39,315 bases of DNA from Pelagicoccus enzymogenes (GCF_014803405.1 NZ_JACYFG010000034.1:1-39315); one strand, 5' to 3'. Positions 24,219-34,324 are shown, counted from the first letter of the stretch. Program-made: numbers and translations. Notes: generated by a model not told the origin, from the letters alone.

Positions 24219-25238
24219 TTAAGCAAAGTGTTTTTGTATCAATCGTTCGACTACAGGATGGATTTTGTCGGCCAGTTCCTGGTTCGCGTAGGCGAGCCAG
24301 TTTACGGTGGTCGTGGTGTCGAAGGGTATGTCGAGCTCTGGCGACTCAGCTAGCCGAACGACGACTCCGGCGGCTCGTGCGACGAGGGCGGTACAGAGGT
24401 CGTAGGGGTGGCAAGTGAGGGATTGCGGGTATCCGTTTTTTGAGAACGCGAGGGGGCGGATGTCGATGACGAGGCGGTCGTGGCCGGCTATTAGTTCGTA
24501 GAGCTGCCCACCGGTTGAAATGTATTGGTCGTCGAAGATGAGGGCGTCCGCTCGCTCGGATTCCGGGGTCAAGGCGGCGAACAGTTCCTCCTCGAACAGG
24601 GCGAGGGCGGCTTTGGCCTGAGGAAAGAACTTGGCGACGGAAGCGAAGCCGTGCTTGAGCTCGGTAGAGCGGGAGGGCGAGTGTGGGATTTGTCGGGTTT
24701 CGCCGTTGAGCAGGTTGGTGGCTTCGCGATGGAAGCGCGTGCTACCGTCGGGAAGAAGGATGGCTGAGAGTTGCTCTGAGATGTATTGTTTTGAGGTGGG
24801 GAGTTCGGTCATCGCGGCGACGGTGATGTCCTCCAGTTTGGGCGAGGTGGGGCTTGTTGGTTGGGGCGCGAGGCCGATCAGAGCCCAGGCGGGGCGTTTG
24901 TCGTACATGATGCCGCGGGTACCGTCGATGGGGTCGACGATCAGCTGGTAGGCGATGCGCGAGTCAGGAATTTTGTCGGGAAAGGTCACCCGCTCGTCGT
25001 CCTCGATGCCCTCCATCACGAGACGAACCGGGAATTCGGAAGGCCAGTTGTCGCCAAGCCATTTCAAGATCAGCTGTTCGCTGACCTTGTCGATCTGGTA
25101 AATGGTATCGGCGGTGGTGTGGGCCGCTACCGCGGAAAGTTCCTCTACCGAAGTATGCTGCTGAGCGTACAAGGTGTCGCGGATGGCGGCTCCCAGTTGG
25201 CAGATTCGTTGGCGGAAAGTTTCGAGTTGGGAGTTCAT
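24219..25238 (-). CDS. Inositol monophosphatase-family phosphatase
   Basis: A 339-residue Mg-dependent phosphatase of the IMPase/CysQ/FBPase fold. The metal-binding signature is YQLIVDPIDGTRGIMYDKRPAW (about residues 99-120, 'DPIDGT'), with the upstream glutamate in RLVMEGIEDDE. The second signature, near the C-terminus (CHPYDLCTALVARAAGVVV), matches the 'WDxAAgxlivxEAGG' position but starts with Y-D instead of W-D. It is longer than CysQ or SuhB (about 250-270 aa). The substrate, a sugar, inositol or nucleotide phosphate, cannot be decided. It is divergent from the ArsC/Spx-like gene with 50 bp between the starts. Confidence 0.85.
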   Translation of the reverse strand: MNSQLETFRQRICQLGAAIRDTLYAQQHTSVEELSAVAAHTTADTIYQIDKVSEQLILKWLGDNWPSEFPVRLVMEGIEDDERVTFPDKIPDSRIAYQLIVDPIDGTRGIMYDKRPAWALIGLAPQPTSPTSPKLEDITVAAMTELPTSKQYISEQLSAILLPDGSTRFHREATNLLNGETRQIPHSPSRSTELKHGFASVAKFFPQAKAALALFEEELFAALTPESERADALIFDDQYISTGGQLYELIAGHDRLVIDIRPLAFSKNGYPQSLTCHPYDLCTALVARAAGVVVRLAESPELDIPFDTTTTVNWLAYANQELADKIHPVVERLIQKHFA

Positions 25239-25288
25239 GGCGAAAAGGGGATTGAGTGGTCGAGGAGATGTCGCTTGGCTGCGGACTG

Positions 25289-25642
25289 ATGAACAAGCTT
25301 TACATGTACAAGGGATGCGATGGCTGTCGCAAGGCGAAGAAATGGCTCCAAGAAAAGGGCGTGGATTTTGAGGAGATCGCGATTCGCGAGGTGACTCCGA
25401 GCAAGGCGGAGCTGAAAGAAGCTTTGGCGGCCCACGACATGAACTTGCGTAAGCTTTTCAACGTTTCGGGCGGCGACTACCGCGAGATGGGCTTGAAGGA
25501 AAAGCTGCCGCAGATGGAAGTGGACGAGGCTTTGGACTTGCTGATGGCGAATGGGAACTTGGTGAAGCGTCCGTTCTTGGCGACTCCGAGCGGTTGTATC
25601 AGCGGATTTGATACGAGCGTTTGGGAAGGCTTCGTGAGGTAG
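25289..25642 (+). CDS. ArsC/Spx-family thioredoxin-fold protein
   Basis: A 117-residue protein of the ArsC/Spx/YffB superfamily. The N-terminus MNKLYMYKGCDGCRKAKKWLQEKG has a CxxC redox pair (C10, C13), as in Spx and MgsR rather than the single cysteine of classical ArsC. The later segments (EIAIREVTPSKAELK, LRKLFNVSGGDYREMGLKEKL, NLVKRPFLATPSG) follow the family pattern, including RPF near the ArsC 'xRP' site. It could be an arsenate-reductase relative or a redox-sensing Spx-like factor. The three-arginine anion site of true ArsC is not evident. ATG 25289 is chosen because it starts the fold. Confidence 0.88.
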   Translation: MNKLYMYKGCDGCRKAKKWLQEKGVDFEEIAIREVTPSKAELKEALAAHDMNLRKLFNVSGGDYREMGLKEKLPQMEVDEALDLLMANGNLVKRPFLATPSGCISGFDTSVWEGFVR

Positions 25643-25697
25643 TTTTTTGCCCACGAAGGTCACGAAGTGACACGAAGTTTTTGGGTGAGGAGCTTGC

Positions 25698-25985
25698 TTA
25701 TTTTCGGTCGCTGTGGCCGAGGGGGCGGTCGGGATCGATACGGTCGCGCACGAGTTGTTTGAGTTCCTTTGATTCGGGGAAGCGGCCGGCTTCTTTGCGG
25801 GAGAATATGAGTTCGTCGTCGAGGCGGATTTCCATGATGCCGCCGGTGCCGGGCTGGAGGGCGACTTCGCCGAGGTCCTGGCCGAAGGTGTTGAGCAGCT
25901 CTTGGGCAAGCCAAGCAGCGCGGAGCATCCAGTTGCACTGGCTGCAGTAAAGGATGGAGATTCGTGGTTTGCGAAGGTCGGACAT
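25698..25985 (-). CDS. SelT/SelW/SelH-family (Rdx) thioredoxin-like protein
   Basis: A 95-residue Rdx-family protein with the N-terminal redox motif ILYCSQCNWMLRA (CxxC; cysteine takes the place of the selenocysteine of the animal proteins). PGTGGIMEIRLDDELIFSRKEAGRFPESKELKQLVRD matches the family end ('G.feV.vdg..ifsk...grFP...el...i'). These proteins are thiol oxidoreductases of poorly known target. ATG 25985 is chosen because it directly precedes the fold. It converges on the ArsC/Spx-like gene, 55 bp away. Confidence 0.9.
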   Translation of the reverse strand: MSDLRKPRISILYCSQCNWMLRAAWLAQELLNTFGQDLGEVALQPGTGGIMEIRLDDELIFSRKEAGRFPESKELKQLVRDRIDPDRPLGHSDRK

Positions 25986-26004
25986 GGGTGAACGGGTTGT
26001 GTTG

Positions 26005-26041
26005 TTTTTGACCACAGATCGCTTTGGTTTTTAAGGATCTC
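26005..26041 (+). repeat. Dispersed 'TTGACCACAGAT' repeat, partial copy
   Basis: TTTTTGACCACAGATCGCTT followed by GGTTTTTAAGGATCT resembles the copies at 26859-26907 and 27357-27408, but lacks the TTCTGAAGAGG end. Confidence 0.6.
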
Positions 26042-26106
26042 GTGGTGACGCGGGCGGTGCTAAATGTTGATTGCTTTAGTGGCCGTTTTTAGGATGGGTT
26101 TAGGTG

Positions 26107-26844
26107 ATGTCAAAGGCGGGCGAGAAAGATTATCTGAGGAAGTTGGGTGAGGCGGGACAGCGTCATGCGTTCGATAAACCGTTCTCGGATCCCCATTGTG
26201 GAATGTACCTGATTCATTTGGGCAATATTATGGGCTTGTTGCCTCCAGCCCCGGCCCGGATTTTGGACTTAGGGGTCGGGACGGGATGGACGAGCGCGTT
26301 TCTGAGTCGGGCTGGCTATGAGGTGGTGGGAGTGGATATCTCCGATGATATGATTGCGCTGGCTCGCAGGAACGCGGAAAGGTATGAGGCGGTGAGCTTG
26401 GATTTCGTGATTTCGGATTATGAAACTCTTCGTTTTTCGAAGGAATTTGATGCGGCTGTATTCTACGATTCCTTGCATCATGCGATCGATGAGAAGGAGG
26501 CGTTAGCTTGCGCGTTTCGTGCCTTGAAAGTGGGAGGGATTTTGGTTTGTCACGAGCCGGCTCAAGGCCACGCAGATGCGGTTGAGTCGGTCAAGGCTCG
26601 AGAGCAGTATGGCATTACCGAGAGGGATATGCCGCCCCAACGTATCGTGGAAGTGGGTACAACTGTTGGTTTTTCCTCGCACGAATTGTATTCACATTCG
26701 TGGAAGCCGGTGCGGGTGGGGCCGTTGATAGGGGCTTCGGCCGTTTGCTCTCGGTATTGGGAGAGGCTGATGAGCTTTTTCGGAGCGGGTAGCGAAGCGA
26801 AGAAGGACTACTTTCGCAGGAATATGGTGGTGTTGAGAAAGTAG
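26107..26844 (+). CDS. Class I SAM-dependent methyltransferase
   Basis: A 245-residue protein with a Rossmann-type core. Motif I is ILDLGVGTGWTSAFLSRAGY, motif II is VVGVDISDDMIALARRN, and the later strand is FDAAVFYDSLHHAIDEKEALACAFRALKVGGILVCHEPAQ. The 'SLHH' after motif III and the C-terminal half resemble methyltransferases that act on small molecules or lipid-linked sugars, but the substrate is unknown. ATG 26107 is used; a GTG lies directly before it. Repeat copies flank it on both sides (26005 and 26859), and no operon partner is present. Confidence 0.85.
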   Translation: MSKAGEKDYLRKLGEAGQRHAFDKPFSDPHCGMYLIHLGNIMGLLPPAPARILDLGVGTGWTSAFLSRAGYEVVGVDISDDMIALARRNAERYEAVSLDFVISDYETLRFSKEFDAAVFYDSLHHAIDEKEALACAFRALKVGGILVCHEPAQGHADAVESVKAREQYGITERDMPPQRIVEVGTTVGFSSHELYSHSWKPVRVGPLIGASAVCSRYWERLMSFFGAGSEAKKDYFRRNMVVLRK

Positions 26845-26858
26845 GTTGGGGGTGAACC

Positions 26859-26954
26859 TTTTTTGACCACGGATTGCTCAGATTTTTTTATGGATCTTCT
26901 GAAGAGGGATTTTTGCTTCGATCTGTGATTATCGGAGGAATCTGTGGTTAAAAC
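26859..26954 (+). repeat. Dispersed repeat pair, upstream side of GxxExxY gene
   Basis: A plus-oriented copy (26859-26907) contains TTTTGACCACGGATTGCTCA, a T-run and ATGGATCTTCTGAAGAGG. It is followed by an inverted partial copy (26931-26954, AATCTGTGGTTAAAAC). The 18 bases ATGGATCTTCTGAAGAGG are identical to those of the copy beyond the gene (27357-27408). Confidence 0.75.
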
Positions 26955-26961
26955 GTTTCGG

Positions 26962-27330
26962 TTAGATGGATACTCTTTTGATGGCGAGTTGAGCGTTTTT
27001 GAAGTTTAGGAGGAGAGCGGTGCTTAGGTTGGTGATATTGAGATAGCCTAGCATTTGGGCGATGTGGGTGTCGGTGAAGGCTTTGACGACTTTGGGGTCT
27101 ACGATGACGGTGTTTTCGACGATGAGATCTGGAATGAGGGTGCCGATGAGCTGGTCGTCGTAGTAGACTTCGTGCTGCTTTTGTTGCTGGGTAGTGAGGC
27201 CTTGTTTTGTTATTTCGATAACGAGAGCTCGCTCGTAGAGCTTTTCGTCGAGGCCGGGCTTGAGCTTGTTGAGCACGGTGTAGGCGGCACCTATGATCGT
27301 TTTGGTGAGGTCTGTGTTATGGGGATTCAT
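26962..27330 (-). CDS. GxxExxY protein (PD-(D/E)xK nuclease-like)
   Basis: A 122-residue member of the GxxExxY family, common in Verrucomicrobia, Planctomycetes and Cyanobacteria. The naming motif is at residues about 26-33 (GLDEKLYE). The domain includes EVYYDDQLIGTLIPDLIVENTVIVDPKVVKAF, where D-(x)n-(D/E)xK of the PD-(D/E)xK superfamily is expected ('iDllved.vivElKa'). Here it reads VDPKVV, so the usual glutamate is aspartate. The protein ends with YLNITNLSTALLLNFKNAQLAIKRVSI, the usual family end. Function is unknown for the family. Copies of one dispersed repeat lie on both sides within 50 bp, suggesting the gene moves with, or is a target for, that repeat. Confidence 0.88.
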   Translation of the reverse strand: MNPHNTDLTKTIIGAAYTVLNKLKPGLDEKLYERALVIEITKQGLTTQQQKQHEVYYDDQLIGTLIPDLIVENTVIVDPKVVKAFTDTHIAQMLGYLNITNLSTALLLNFKNAQLAIKRVSI

Positions 27331-27356
27331 GGGGAGTTGGGGATCGGGTTGTGTTT

Positions 27357-27540
27357 ATTTGACCACAGATAGCTCAGGTTTTTTCTTTGATGGATCTTCT
27401 GAAGAGGTGATTTGTTTAGAATCGATTGTATTTAAAACGTGGATTCGATTCTTCTGTGAGTCGAATTGGGAAGGTGCTTGATCGCGATAGTAGCACCTTC
27501 AGAAGATCCTAAAAAATCTGAGAAATCTGTGGTTAAAATT
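27357..27540 (+). repeat. Dispersed repeat pair, inverted copies beyond GxxExxY gene
   Basis: A plus copy (27357-27408: TTTGACCACAGATAGCTCAG, T-rich, ATGGATCTTCTGAAGAGG) faces an inverted copy (27493-27540: CACCTTCAGAAGATCCT, AAAAAATCTGAGAAATCTG, TGGTTAAAAT). The intervening 84 bp has no gene. Together with 26859-26954 this gives four copies around one gene. Confidence 0.8.
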
Positions 27541-27553
27541 TCTCTGTGAGATC

Positions 27554-29404
<1,851 letters not shown>

Positions 29405-29619
29405 GGGGCGGAGGAGTGAAGGGTGAGAATTGTGATCTGTGAATCGGATTGGACAAAGGGGTAAGCGGGGTCGAGGCGGGGGCAAGGGGAAAGGTGTGCG
29501 GAGGTGTGAAGGCCATGGTAGCGACGAAGGAAAGAGAAAGTGGGGAATTGGCAGGGAATGTTGAGAGCTGCTGGGAATTGGGTTGCATGCGGGCTATCTG
29601 CTGGGGCGTTCTTGGGGAT

Positions 29620-30552
29620 ATGAAGTTATTCAGAATGACCCGTAGTTTTTTGGCAGTTGCGGCCGCTGTGTCGTCGGCTCTTGTTGGCTTTGCGGCCAGC
29701 GAGGAGGAGCACGATGCATTGATCGAGCTAGCCAAGGATAAGGAATCGGATTTCGCTAGCGAGCTTGCGGCGGCCCAGGAAGCGGGAATGCCGTCCGATT
29801 GGATACTGGAGGCGGAGATTATCCGTGCCCTTTCGACGGGGAATGCGAACGCTATGTTTGACCTGATTCCGCGAATCGAAGCGGCGGGCGACGATTTTCG
29901 TTACGGCGTGGGACGGGATTTTTACTCGGCTCAGCAGCTGGCGGGGTTCGCTGACGTGCTCCGCTGCGTGGTGGCCTATCGGGCGGGCGACATGGAGACT
30001 TTCGAGAAGTACGCGGTGAGCTCATACGAGAAGGCGCCGGATTTCAACGGAGCTTTTGGCATTGGCGAGTTGTTGGCCCAGCAGCGTCGCGAGGCGGCTC
30101 AGGAGGCGGCCATGGCGGATTTCCGCGTGCCGATGGACTTGGTGCTGGCGAGCGCGGACGGCGAGAGCAAGTCGCTCCGCGAGTGGATGGGCGACGACGA
30201 GGTGATGTTGGTGGACTTTTGGGCGAGCTGGTGCGGGCCCTGCATTCGTTTGATGCCTTCCTTGAAGGAGAAGGAGGAACAGCTTTCCAAGCAGGGCGTT
30301 TTCGTGGCGGGCATCAACACGGATCGCCGCGACCAGCTCAAGAACGCGACTTCGATACGCGACCGCGAGGGGATGGAGTCGGTGCCTTGGTTGCTTGACC
30401 GGAACGGGGGCGACTTGAGCGGGATGCTGATGGTCGACTCGATTCCCCGCATGGTGCTGATCGACCGCGAGGGATCGGTGCTCTACAATGGGCATCCGTC
30501 GGATCCTTCGCTGGGGATTGCCCTCGCTGAATTGGGCGTCGAGCTGCACTAG
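29620..30552 (+). CDS. Periplasmic TlpA-like thioredoxin-domain protein
   Basis: A 310-residue secreted thiol oxidoreductase. ATG 29620 starts a signal peptide (MKLFRMTRSFLAVAAAVSSALVGFAAS). Residues about 30-170 form a helical region rich in Glu/Ala. Residues about 175-305 form a TlpA/AhpC-type thioredoxin domain with LVDFWASWCGPCIRLMPSLKEKEEQLS (WCGPC active site) and the cis-Pro loop MVDSIPRMVLIDREGSVLYNG. The helical N-terminal part has no recognised family and may bind a partner. The frame extends upstream to 29449, but only the 29620 start gives a clean signal peptide. It could reduce periplasmic proteins such as MsrB (17129-17725), which is speculative. Confidence 0.88.
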   Translation: MKLFRMTRSFLAVAAAVSSALVGFAASEEEHDALIELAKDKESDFASELAAAQEAGMPSDWILEAEIIRALSTGNANAMFDLIPRIEAAGDDFRYGVGRDFYSAQQLAGFADVLRCVVAYRAGDMETFEKYAVSSYEKAPDFNGAFGIGELLAQQRREAAQEAAMADFRVPMDLVLASADGESKSLREWMGDDEVMLVDFWASWCGPCIRLMPSLKEKEEQLSKQGVFVAGINTDRRDQLKNATSIRDREGMESVPWLLDRNGGDLSGMLMVDSIPRMVLIDREGSVLYNGHPSDPSLGIALAELGVELH

Positions 30553-30590
30553 CTCCGGGGAGCAGGTAACCCTTGCGGGCTGGCGAAGTT

Positions 30591-30612
30591 TCGCGACCAA
30601 GGTCGCTCCTAC
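30591..30612 (-). repeat. REP element (GTAG head) supplying the acyltransferase stop codon
   Basis: The minus strand reads GTAGGAGCGACCTTGGTCGC with a hairpin GCGACC-TT-GGTCGC. The TAG at 30609-30611 is the stop codon of the acyltransferase gene. Confidence 0.75.
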
Positions 30613-31631
30613 CCGTTTTTCGTGGCCAAGCGTTTGCCGAGGCGGATGCTTGGCTTTTCTATGTAGCGGTAGGTGAGGGCCGCCAGTCCGAAGGTGGTAG
30701 CGGTGGTGAGCAGGATGAAGAGCTCGAGCCGCGTTTTGGGAAGCTCTTGGGTTTGCCAGAAGCGGGCGATGAGGGTGAAAACGATCGCGTGCAGGAGGTA
30801 GACGGAGTAGGTGGATCGCCCGGCGAGGCTGAGCCACCTGGGGGTTCTGGGCAGAAAAAAGAAGAGGACAAACATCGCCATCCCGAGGGTGTGTCCCCAG
30901 CCGTAGCGGTTCCACATGGGATCGGGGTAGCTGAAGCTCTTTTCTACTCCCTCGATCACGGGCTGGGCTACCAGGTAGACCATGAGGGCGAAAAGGATGC
31001 GAGCGGCTTTCTTCCAGTTTTCCGAGCGGGAAAAGAGGGGTTCCTGCTTTAGCTCGTAGATGCATCGCATGGCGGATCCGGCAAACATGATGGCCAGCAG
31101 ATAGCCGAGGATTGGCAGGTTTCCTTGATAGCCTTTGAGAAGGTCGAGCTTCCAGAGAGCGTAGGAAAGGGAGAACCCGGCGATGGCGGAAAGGAATTTG
31201 TATTTTCCGAAGCCGAGGTAGAGGAGAGCGGTCGCTAGGTAGAAGGCGAGCTCCACTTCGAGGGTCCAGAACAAGCCCATGATATGGGGCTCTCCGACGA
31301 AGGTTGCGATCATGCCACCGTTGGCGAGGATGGTTGAGGCCGGCAATTTATGGCCGGTAACCAGCCAAAGGGAGTAGATTCCGATGACCACCGCAACCCA
31401 GTAGATGGGGTAGAGGCGAAAGAAGCGATTGATGGCGAAGGACCGCAGGGCGGCGAGGCGTGGGCCCTCGAGGGTACGGGGGATGACGAATCCGCTGATG
31501 CAGAAGAATGCGACCACTCCGATTCGCCCGAAGTCGAAGTAGTTGGCGAGCTCGCTGGTCCATTGTCCGCCGTTGGAGTGACGCAGCAGGCTTTCGGAGA
31601 CGTGTTGCCAGATTACGAGGAAGCAGGCCAC
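30609..31631 (-). CDS. Acyltransferase-3 family membrane protein
   Basis: A 340-residue (or longer) integral membrane acyltransferase of the OafA/NodX group, which acetylates surface polysaccharides or lipids. About ten hydrophobic helices are seen. Family signatures are VIWQHVSESLL (with the conserved histidine of 'h..H'), FGRIGVVAFFCISGFVIPRTL, INRFFRLYPIYWVAV, FWTLEVELAFYL and, near the end, GRSTYSVYLLHAIV and YRYIEKPSIRLG. The only usable start codon is GTG 31631, yet the codons just upstream read SLDALRA, the conserved N-terminal element of the family, and no ATG, GTG, TTG or CTG lies between them and the stop at about 31693. The start therefore appears damaged or unusual. The stop codon lies in a REP. 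Confidence 0.88.
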   Translation of the reverse strand: MACFLVIWQHVSESLLRHSNGGQWTSELANYFDFGRIGVVAFFCISGFVIPRTLEGPRLAALRSFAINRFFRLYPIYWVAVVIGIYSLWLVTGHKLPASTILANGGMIATFVGEPHIMGLFWTLEVELAFYLATALLYLGFGKYKFLSAIAGFSLSYALWKLDLLKGYQGNLPILGYLLAIMFAGSAMRCIYELKQEPLFSRSENWKKAARILFALMVYLVAQPVIEGVEKSFSYPDPMWNRYGWGHTLGMAMFVLFFFLPRTPRWLSLAGRSTYSVYLLHAIVFTLIARFWQTQELPKTRLELFILLTTATTFGLAALTYRYIEKPSIRLGKRLATKNG

Positions 31632-31710
31632 GGCGCGTAGGGCGTCGAGGGATTGGAATCGCTGGTTGGAGGGGGTTGCGGAGATGGTTTCTTTCTAGTT
31701 GGGTTGCTAA

Positions 31711-31733
31711 TCGCGTGACAAGCACGCTCCCAC
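31711..31733 (-). repeat. REP-like element (GTGG head)
   Basis: The minus strand reads GTGGGAGCGTGCTTGTCACGCG, with a GCGTG...CACGC hairpin. It is near-identical to 34292-34314 and lies in the space between the divergent acyltransferase and dihydrouridine synthase genes. Confidence 0.7.
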
Positions 31734-31794
31734 AGGTGGAAAGTTTGTGGTTGTGAGGGGGAGGGGTAATGCCTTTGGTGGCGATGAATTTGCA

Positions 31795-32895
31795 ATGAAA
31801 ATTGGTAGTCTTGAGCTTGAATCGAACTTGTTCCTGTCGCCTTTGGCGGGGTATACGAACCTGCCTTTTCGCCTAACTGCGAAGAGTTTAGGCGGCTTGG
31901 GGCTGGTGACCACGGACCTAGTCAACGCCCGATCGCTCCTCGAAGGGCGGGCCGTGGCCTACAAGATGATAGCGACGGATGTCCGCGAGCAGCCGATGGC
32001 GGTGCAGTTGTTTGGTGGAGTTGCGGAGGAGATGCGGGATGCCGCGGTAATCGCGGCCGAGAAGGGGGCTCAGTCGATCGATATCAACATGGGGTGTCCC
32101 GTGAAGAAGGTGGTCAAGACCGGCAGCGGCTCCTCCATGATGAAGGATCACGACAAGACGCGGGACCTGGTAAAAGGCATGATCGAAGCGGTGAACGTCC
32201 CGATCACTGCCAAGATGCGATTGGGCTGGGACTCGGAGAACATTACGGCTCCCGAGCTGGCGCGGACGTTGGAGGACGTGGGTGTATCGGCGATTTTCAT
32301 ACATGGCCGCACCCGAGCCCAAGGCTTTTCGGGGGGCGTGGATCTAGAGGGCATCCGCAAAGTCAAGGAGGCGGTAAAGTCCATTCCGGTGATCGGCAAT
32401 GGAGACGTGACGACGCCCGAAGCGGCTCGTATCATGTTGGAGCGTACGGGTTGCGATGGTGTGAGTATCGGGCGTGGCGCGTTCTACAACCCGTGGATTT
32501 TCAAGCAGACGCTCCATTATTTGAATACGGGTAACCTGTTGCCGGACCCGACTTTCGAGCAACGGGTGGAGTTGATGAGGGTGCACCTCGAGCGCATGAT
32601 CGAATTTTATGGAGAGCTAAAGGGCTGTATCCAGTTCCGCAAGGTGGCGGTTTGGTACGCGAAGCGTTTCGGTCCCTCCAAGTATTTCAAGGATCGGGTG
32701 ATCAAGGTGGAAAGCATGGACCACTTCGAGGAGATCATGACGGGCTACCGACAATGGCGGCAGCGCTTCTGCGACGAGGATGGCGAGTTGCAGGAGAAGT
32801 ACCGCCCGGTGGATCCGTATTCGTCGATCACGCACGAGCCTCAGGAAGTTCCGGAGAAGATCAAGGTGCCCAAGGGGCCGGTGGAAAAGTGGTAA
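31795..32895 (+). CDS. tRNA-dihydrouridine synthase (DusB-like)
   Basis: A 366-residue flavoenzyme that reduces uridine to 5,6-dihydrouridine in tRNA using FMN. The TIM barrel starts LFLSPLAGYTNLPFR (FMN phosphate region). The catalytic cysteine is in SIDINMGCPVKKVVKTGSG, the FMN-binding lysine in ITAKMRLGW, the histidine in AIFIHGRTRAQGFSG, and the C-terminal FMN loop is PVIGNGDVTTPEAA and CDGVSIGRGAFYNPWIF. The fold and helical C-terminal domain match the DusB/Dus group. ATG 31795 is chosen because MKIGSLELESNLFLSPLAG aligns with the family; upstream in-frame codons are low-quality. The GT-C-like gene starts 18 bp after its stop, so they may be co-transcribed. Confidence 0.95.
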   Translation: MKIGSLELESNLFLSPLAGYTNLPFRLTAKSLGGLGLVTTDLVNARSLLEGRAVAYKMIATDVREQPMAVQLFGGVAEEMRDAAVIAAEKGAQSIDINMGCPVKKVVKTGSGSSMMKDHDKTRDLVKGMIEAVNVPITAKMRLGWDSENITAPELARTLEDVGVSAIFIHGRTRAQGFSGGVDLEGIRKVKEAVKSIPVIGNGDVTTPEAARIMLERTGCDGVSIGRGAFYNPWIFKQTLHYLNTGNLLPDPTFEQRVELMRVHLERMIEFYGELKGCIQFRKVAVWYAKRFGPSKYFKDRVIKVESMDHFEEIMTGYRQWRQRFCDEDGELQEKYRPVDPYSSITHEPQEVPEKIKVPKGPVEKW

Positions 32896-32913
32896 GCTAC
32901 GGTGCGGCGCCCG

Positions 32914-34257
32914 ATGAGCAAACTTAAGGGGAAGGGGTTTATCTGCTTGCTGGTCGCGCTCTCAATCGTGGGCGCTTGGATCGGGAGTTACGGCGCTTTC
33001 AGCGCCTTGAAACCCGGCAGTCGGGTCAGCTCCCTTTGGGGTTGGGACACTTCTTTTTACTACTTCTGGCTTCGTTCCGTAGCTCTCGACCAAGATGTCG
33101 ATTTCGAGAATGATATTCAGTTGACGGATACGATTCCTGATGGGCAAAAGCGATTTGCACGGATGGACTTGCCTCGCACGGACAGGGGCCTGATTCCCAA
33201 CAAGTATCCGGTCGGCTGGGCTTTGTTTCATGCCCCTTGGTTTGCGATGGGGCATGGTACGGCTTTGCTTTTGGACAAGGCAGGCGTTGAGGTAAGGACG
33301 GATGGATACGGCAAGGTCTACGAGCGATTCCTCTACCTTGGTAGCTGCTTGTACGCGGTCTTGGCAATGTGGCTGAGCTACTTGCTGGCGAGGCGGTTCT
33401 TCGATTGGGAGGTGAGTTTGCTTGGGCTCTTGGTGACTTGGCTAGCGGGCTTTCTCATATATTACCAACTCAACCAGTACGCCATGGCCCACGGGTTGAC
33501 TTACCTTTGCGTGGTTTCCTGCTTCTACTGGTCGCTGGCAATTCGGGAGATGCCGCCCTTGAAGCGAAATTGGCTGATGTTGGGTGTCTCGGTGGGGCTG
33601 CTTCTGATCACCCGCTATCAAGCAGGAGTTTATCTTTTGTTTCCTTTTCTCATCGCTGTAGTGGAAATCCTGACACGAAGAGCTACGCTGAATGCGATTG
33701 TCGTTTGTGTCGCGGCCATCGGGGCCATCGTGTCGCTGCAATTGCTCGCTTGGAAGTTATTGTACGGATCCTGGCTGGTTTACTCTTACGCGGGCGAAGG
33801 TTTTGTTTGGGGGAATCCGGAGCTTTGGAGGACTCTCTTTGATCCTTTCCACGGTTTGTTCTATTGGCAGCCCATCTTTGCGGTGGGGCTCGCTGGTTTG
33901 GTGGGATTCGTAATCAGTCGCCGGGATTGGATCTATTGGGCGATGCTGCTCTCGGCCGCGGGCATGGTGTACGTGAACGCGGCTTGGGAAACGTGGTGGT
34001 TTGGGGCGGCTTTTGGAGGACGGGCCTACGAAGGGGTGACCTTGTTCGTGACCTTGGGGATATGTTGGTTGCTGCACGTCACGAACCGGGGACCGGCTGT
34101 CGCTAAGTGGGCGTTTCGCTCGGTGTTGGGACTGATGGTGATTTGGAATTTGGGCGTGCTCGATGTGTGCGTTCGTAATTGGCAGTCTGGCATCAGCTTG
34201 GAGGAGCCGGTTACCTACGGGCAGTTTTGGCGGGCGATGCTTGAGCTGTGGTTTTAG
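32914..34257 (+). CDS. Polytopic membrane protein, GT-C glycosyltransferase-like
   Basis: A 447-residue membrane protein with about ten to eleven helices. The first extramembrane loop (about residues 30-90) is acidic and contains GWDTSFYYFWLRSVALDQDVDFENDI, the position where GT-C enzymes keep catalytic aspartates. PNKYPVGWALFHAPWF resembles the 'kyPlG...l..P.y' region of such proteins, and the later helices are typical of the group. It therefore may transfer a sugar from a lipid carrier, but no specific family is claimed. ATG 32914 is used; GTG 32902 is an alternative. It lies 18 bp downstream of the dus gene. Confidence 0.72.
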   Translation: MSKLKGKGFICLLVALSIVGAWIGSYGAFSALKPGSRVSSLWGWDTSFYYFWLRSVALDQDVDFENDIQLTDTIPDGQKRFARMDLPRTDRGLIPNKYPVGWALFHAPWFAMGHGTALLLDKAGVEVRTDGYGKVYERFLYLGSCLYAVLAMWLSYLLARRFFDWEVSLLGLLVTWLAGFLIYYQLNQYAMAHGLTYLCVVSCFYWSLAIREMPPLKRNWLMLGVSVGLLLITRYQAGVYLLFPFLIAVVEILTRRATLNAIVVCVAAIGAIVSLQLLAWKLLYGSWLVYSYAGEGFVWGNPELWRTLFDPFHGLFYWQPIFAVGLAGLVGFVISRRDWIYWAMLLSAAGMVYVNAAWETWWFGAAFGGRAYEGVTLFVTLGICWLLHVTNRGPAVAKWAFRSVLGLMVIWNLGVLDVCVRNWQSGISLEEPVTYGQFWRAMLELWF

Positions 34258-34291
34258 CGAAGCCTTTGGGGACGCGAACAAAATGGACTAA

Positions 34292-34314
34292 TCGCGTGAC
34301 GAGCACGCTCCCAC
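34292..34314 (-). repeat. REP-like element (GTGG head)
   Basis: The minus strand reads GTGGGAGCGTGCTCGTCACGCG, differing from 31711-31733 by one base. It lies between the GT-C-like gene and the convergent secreted hypothetical. Confidence 0.7.
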
Positions 34315-34324
34315 GATGTGATGG

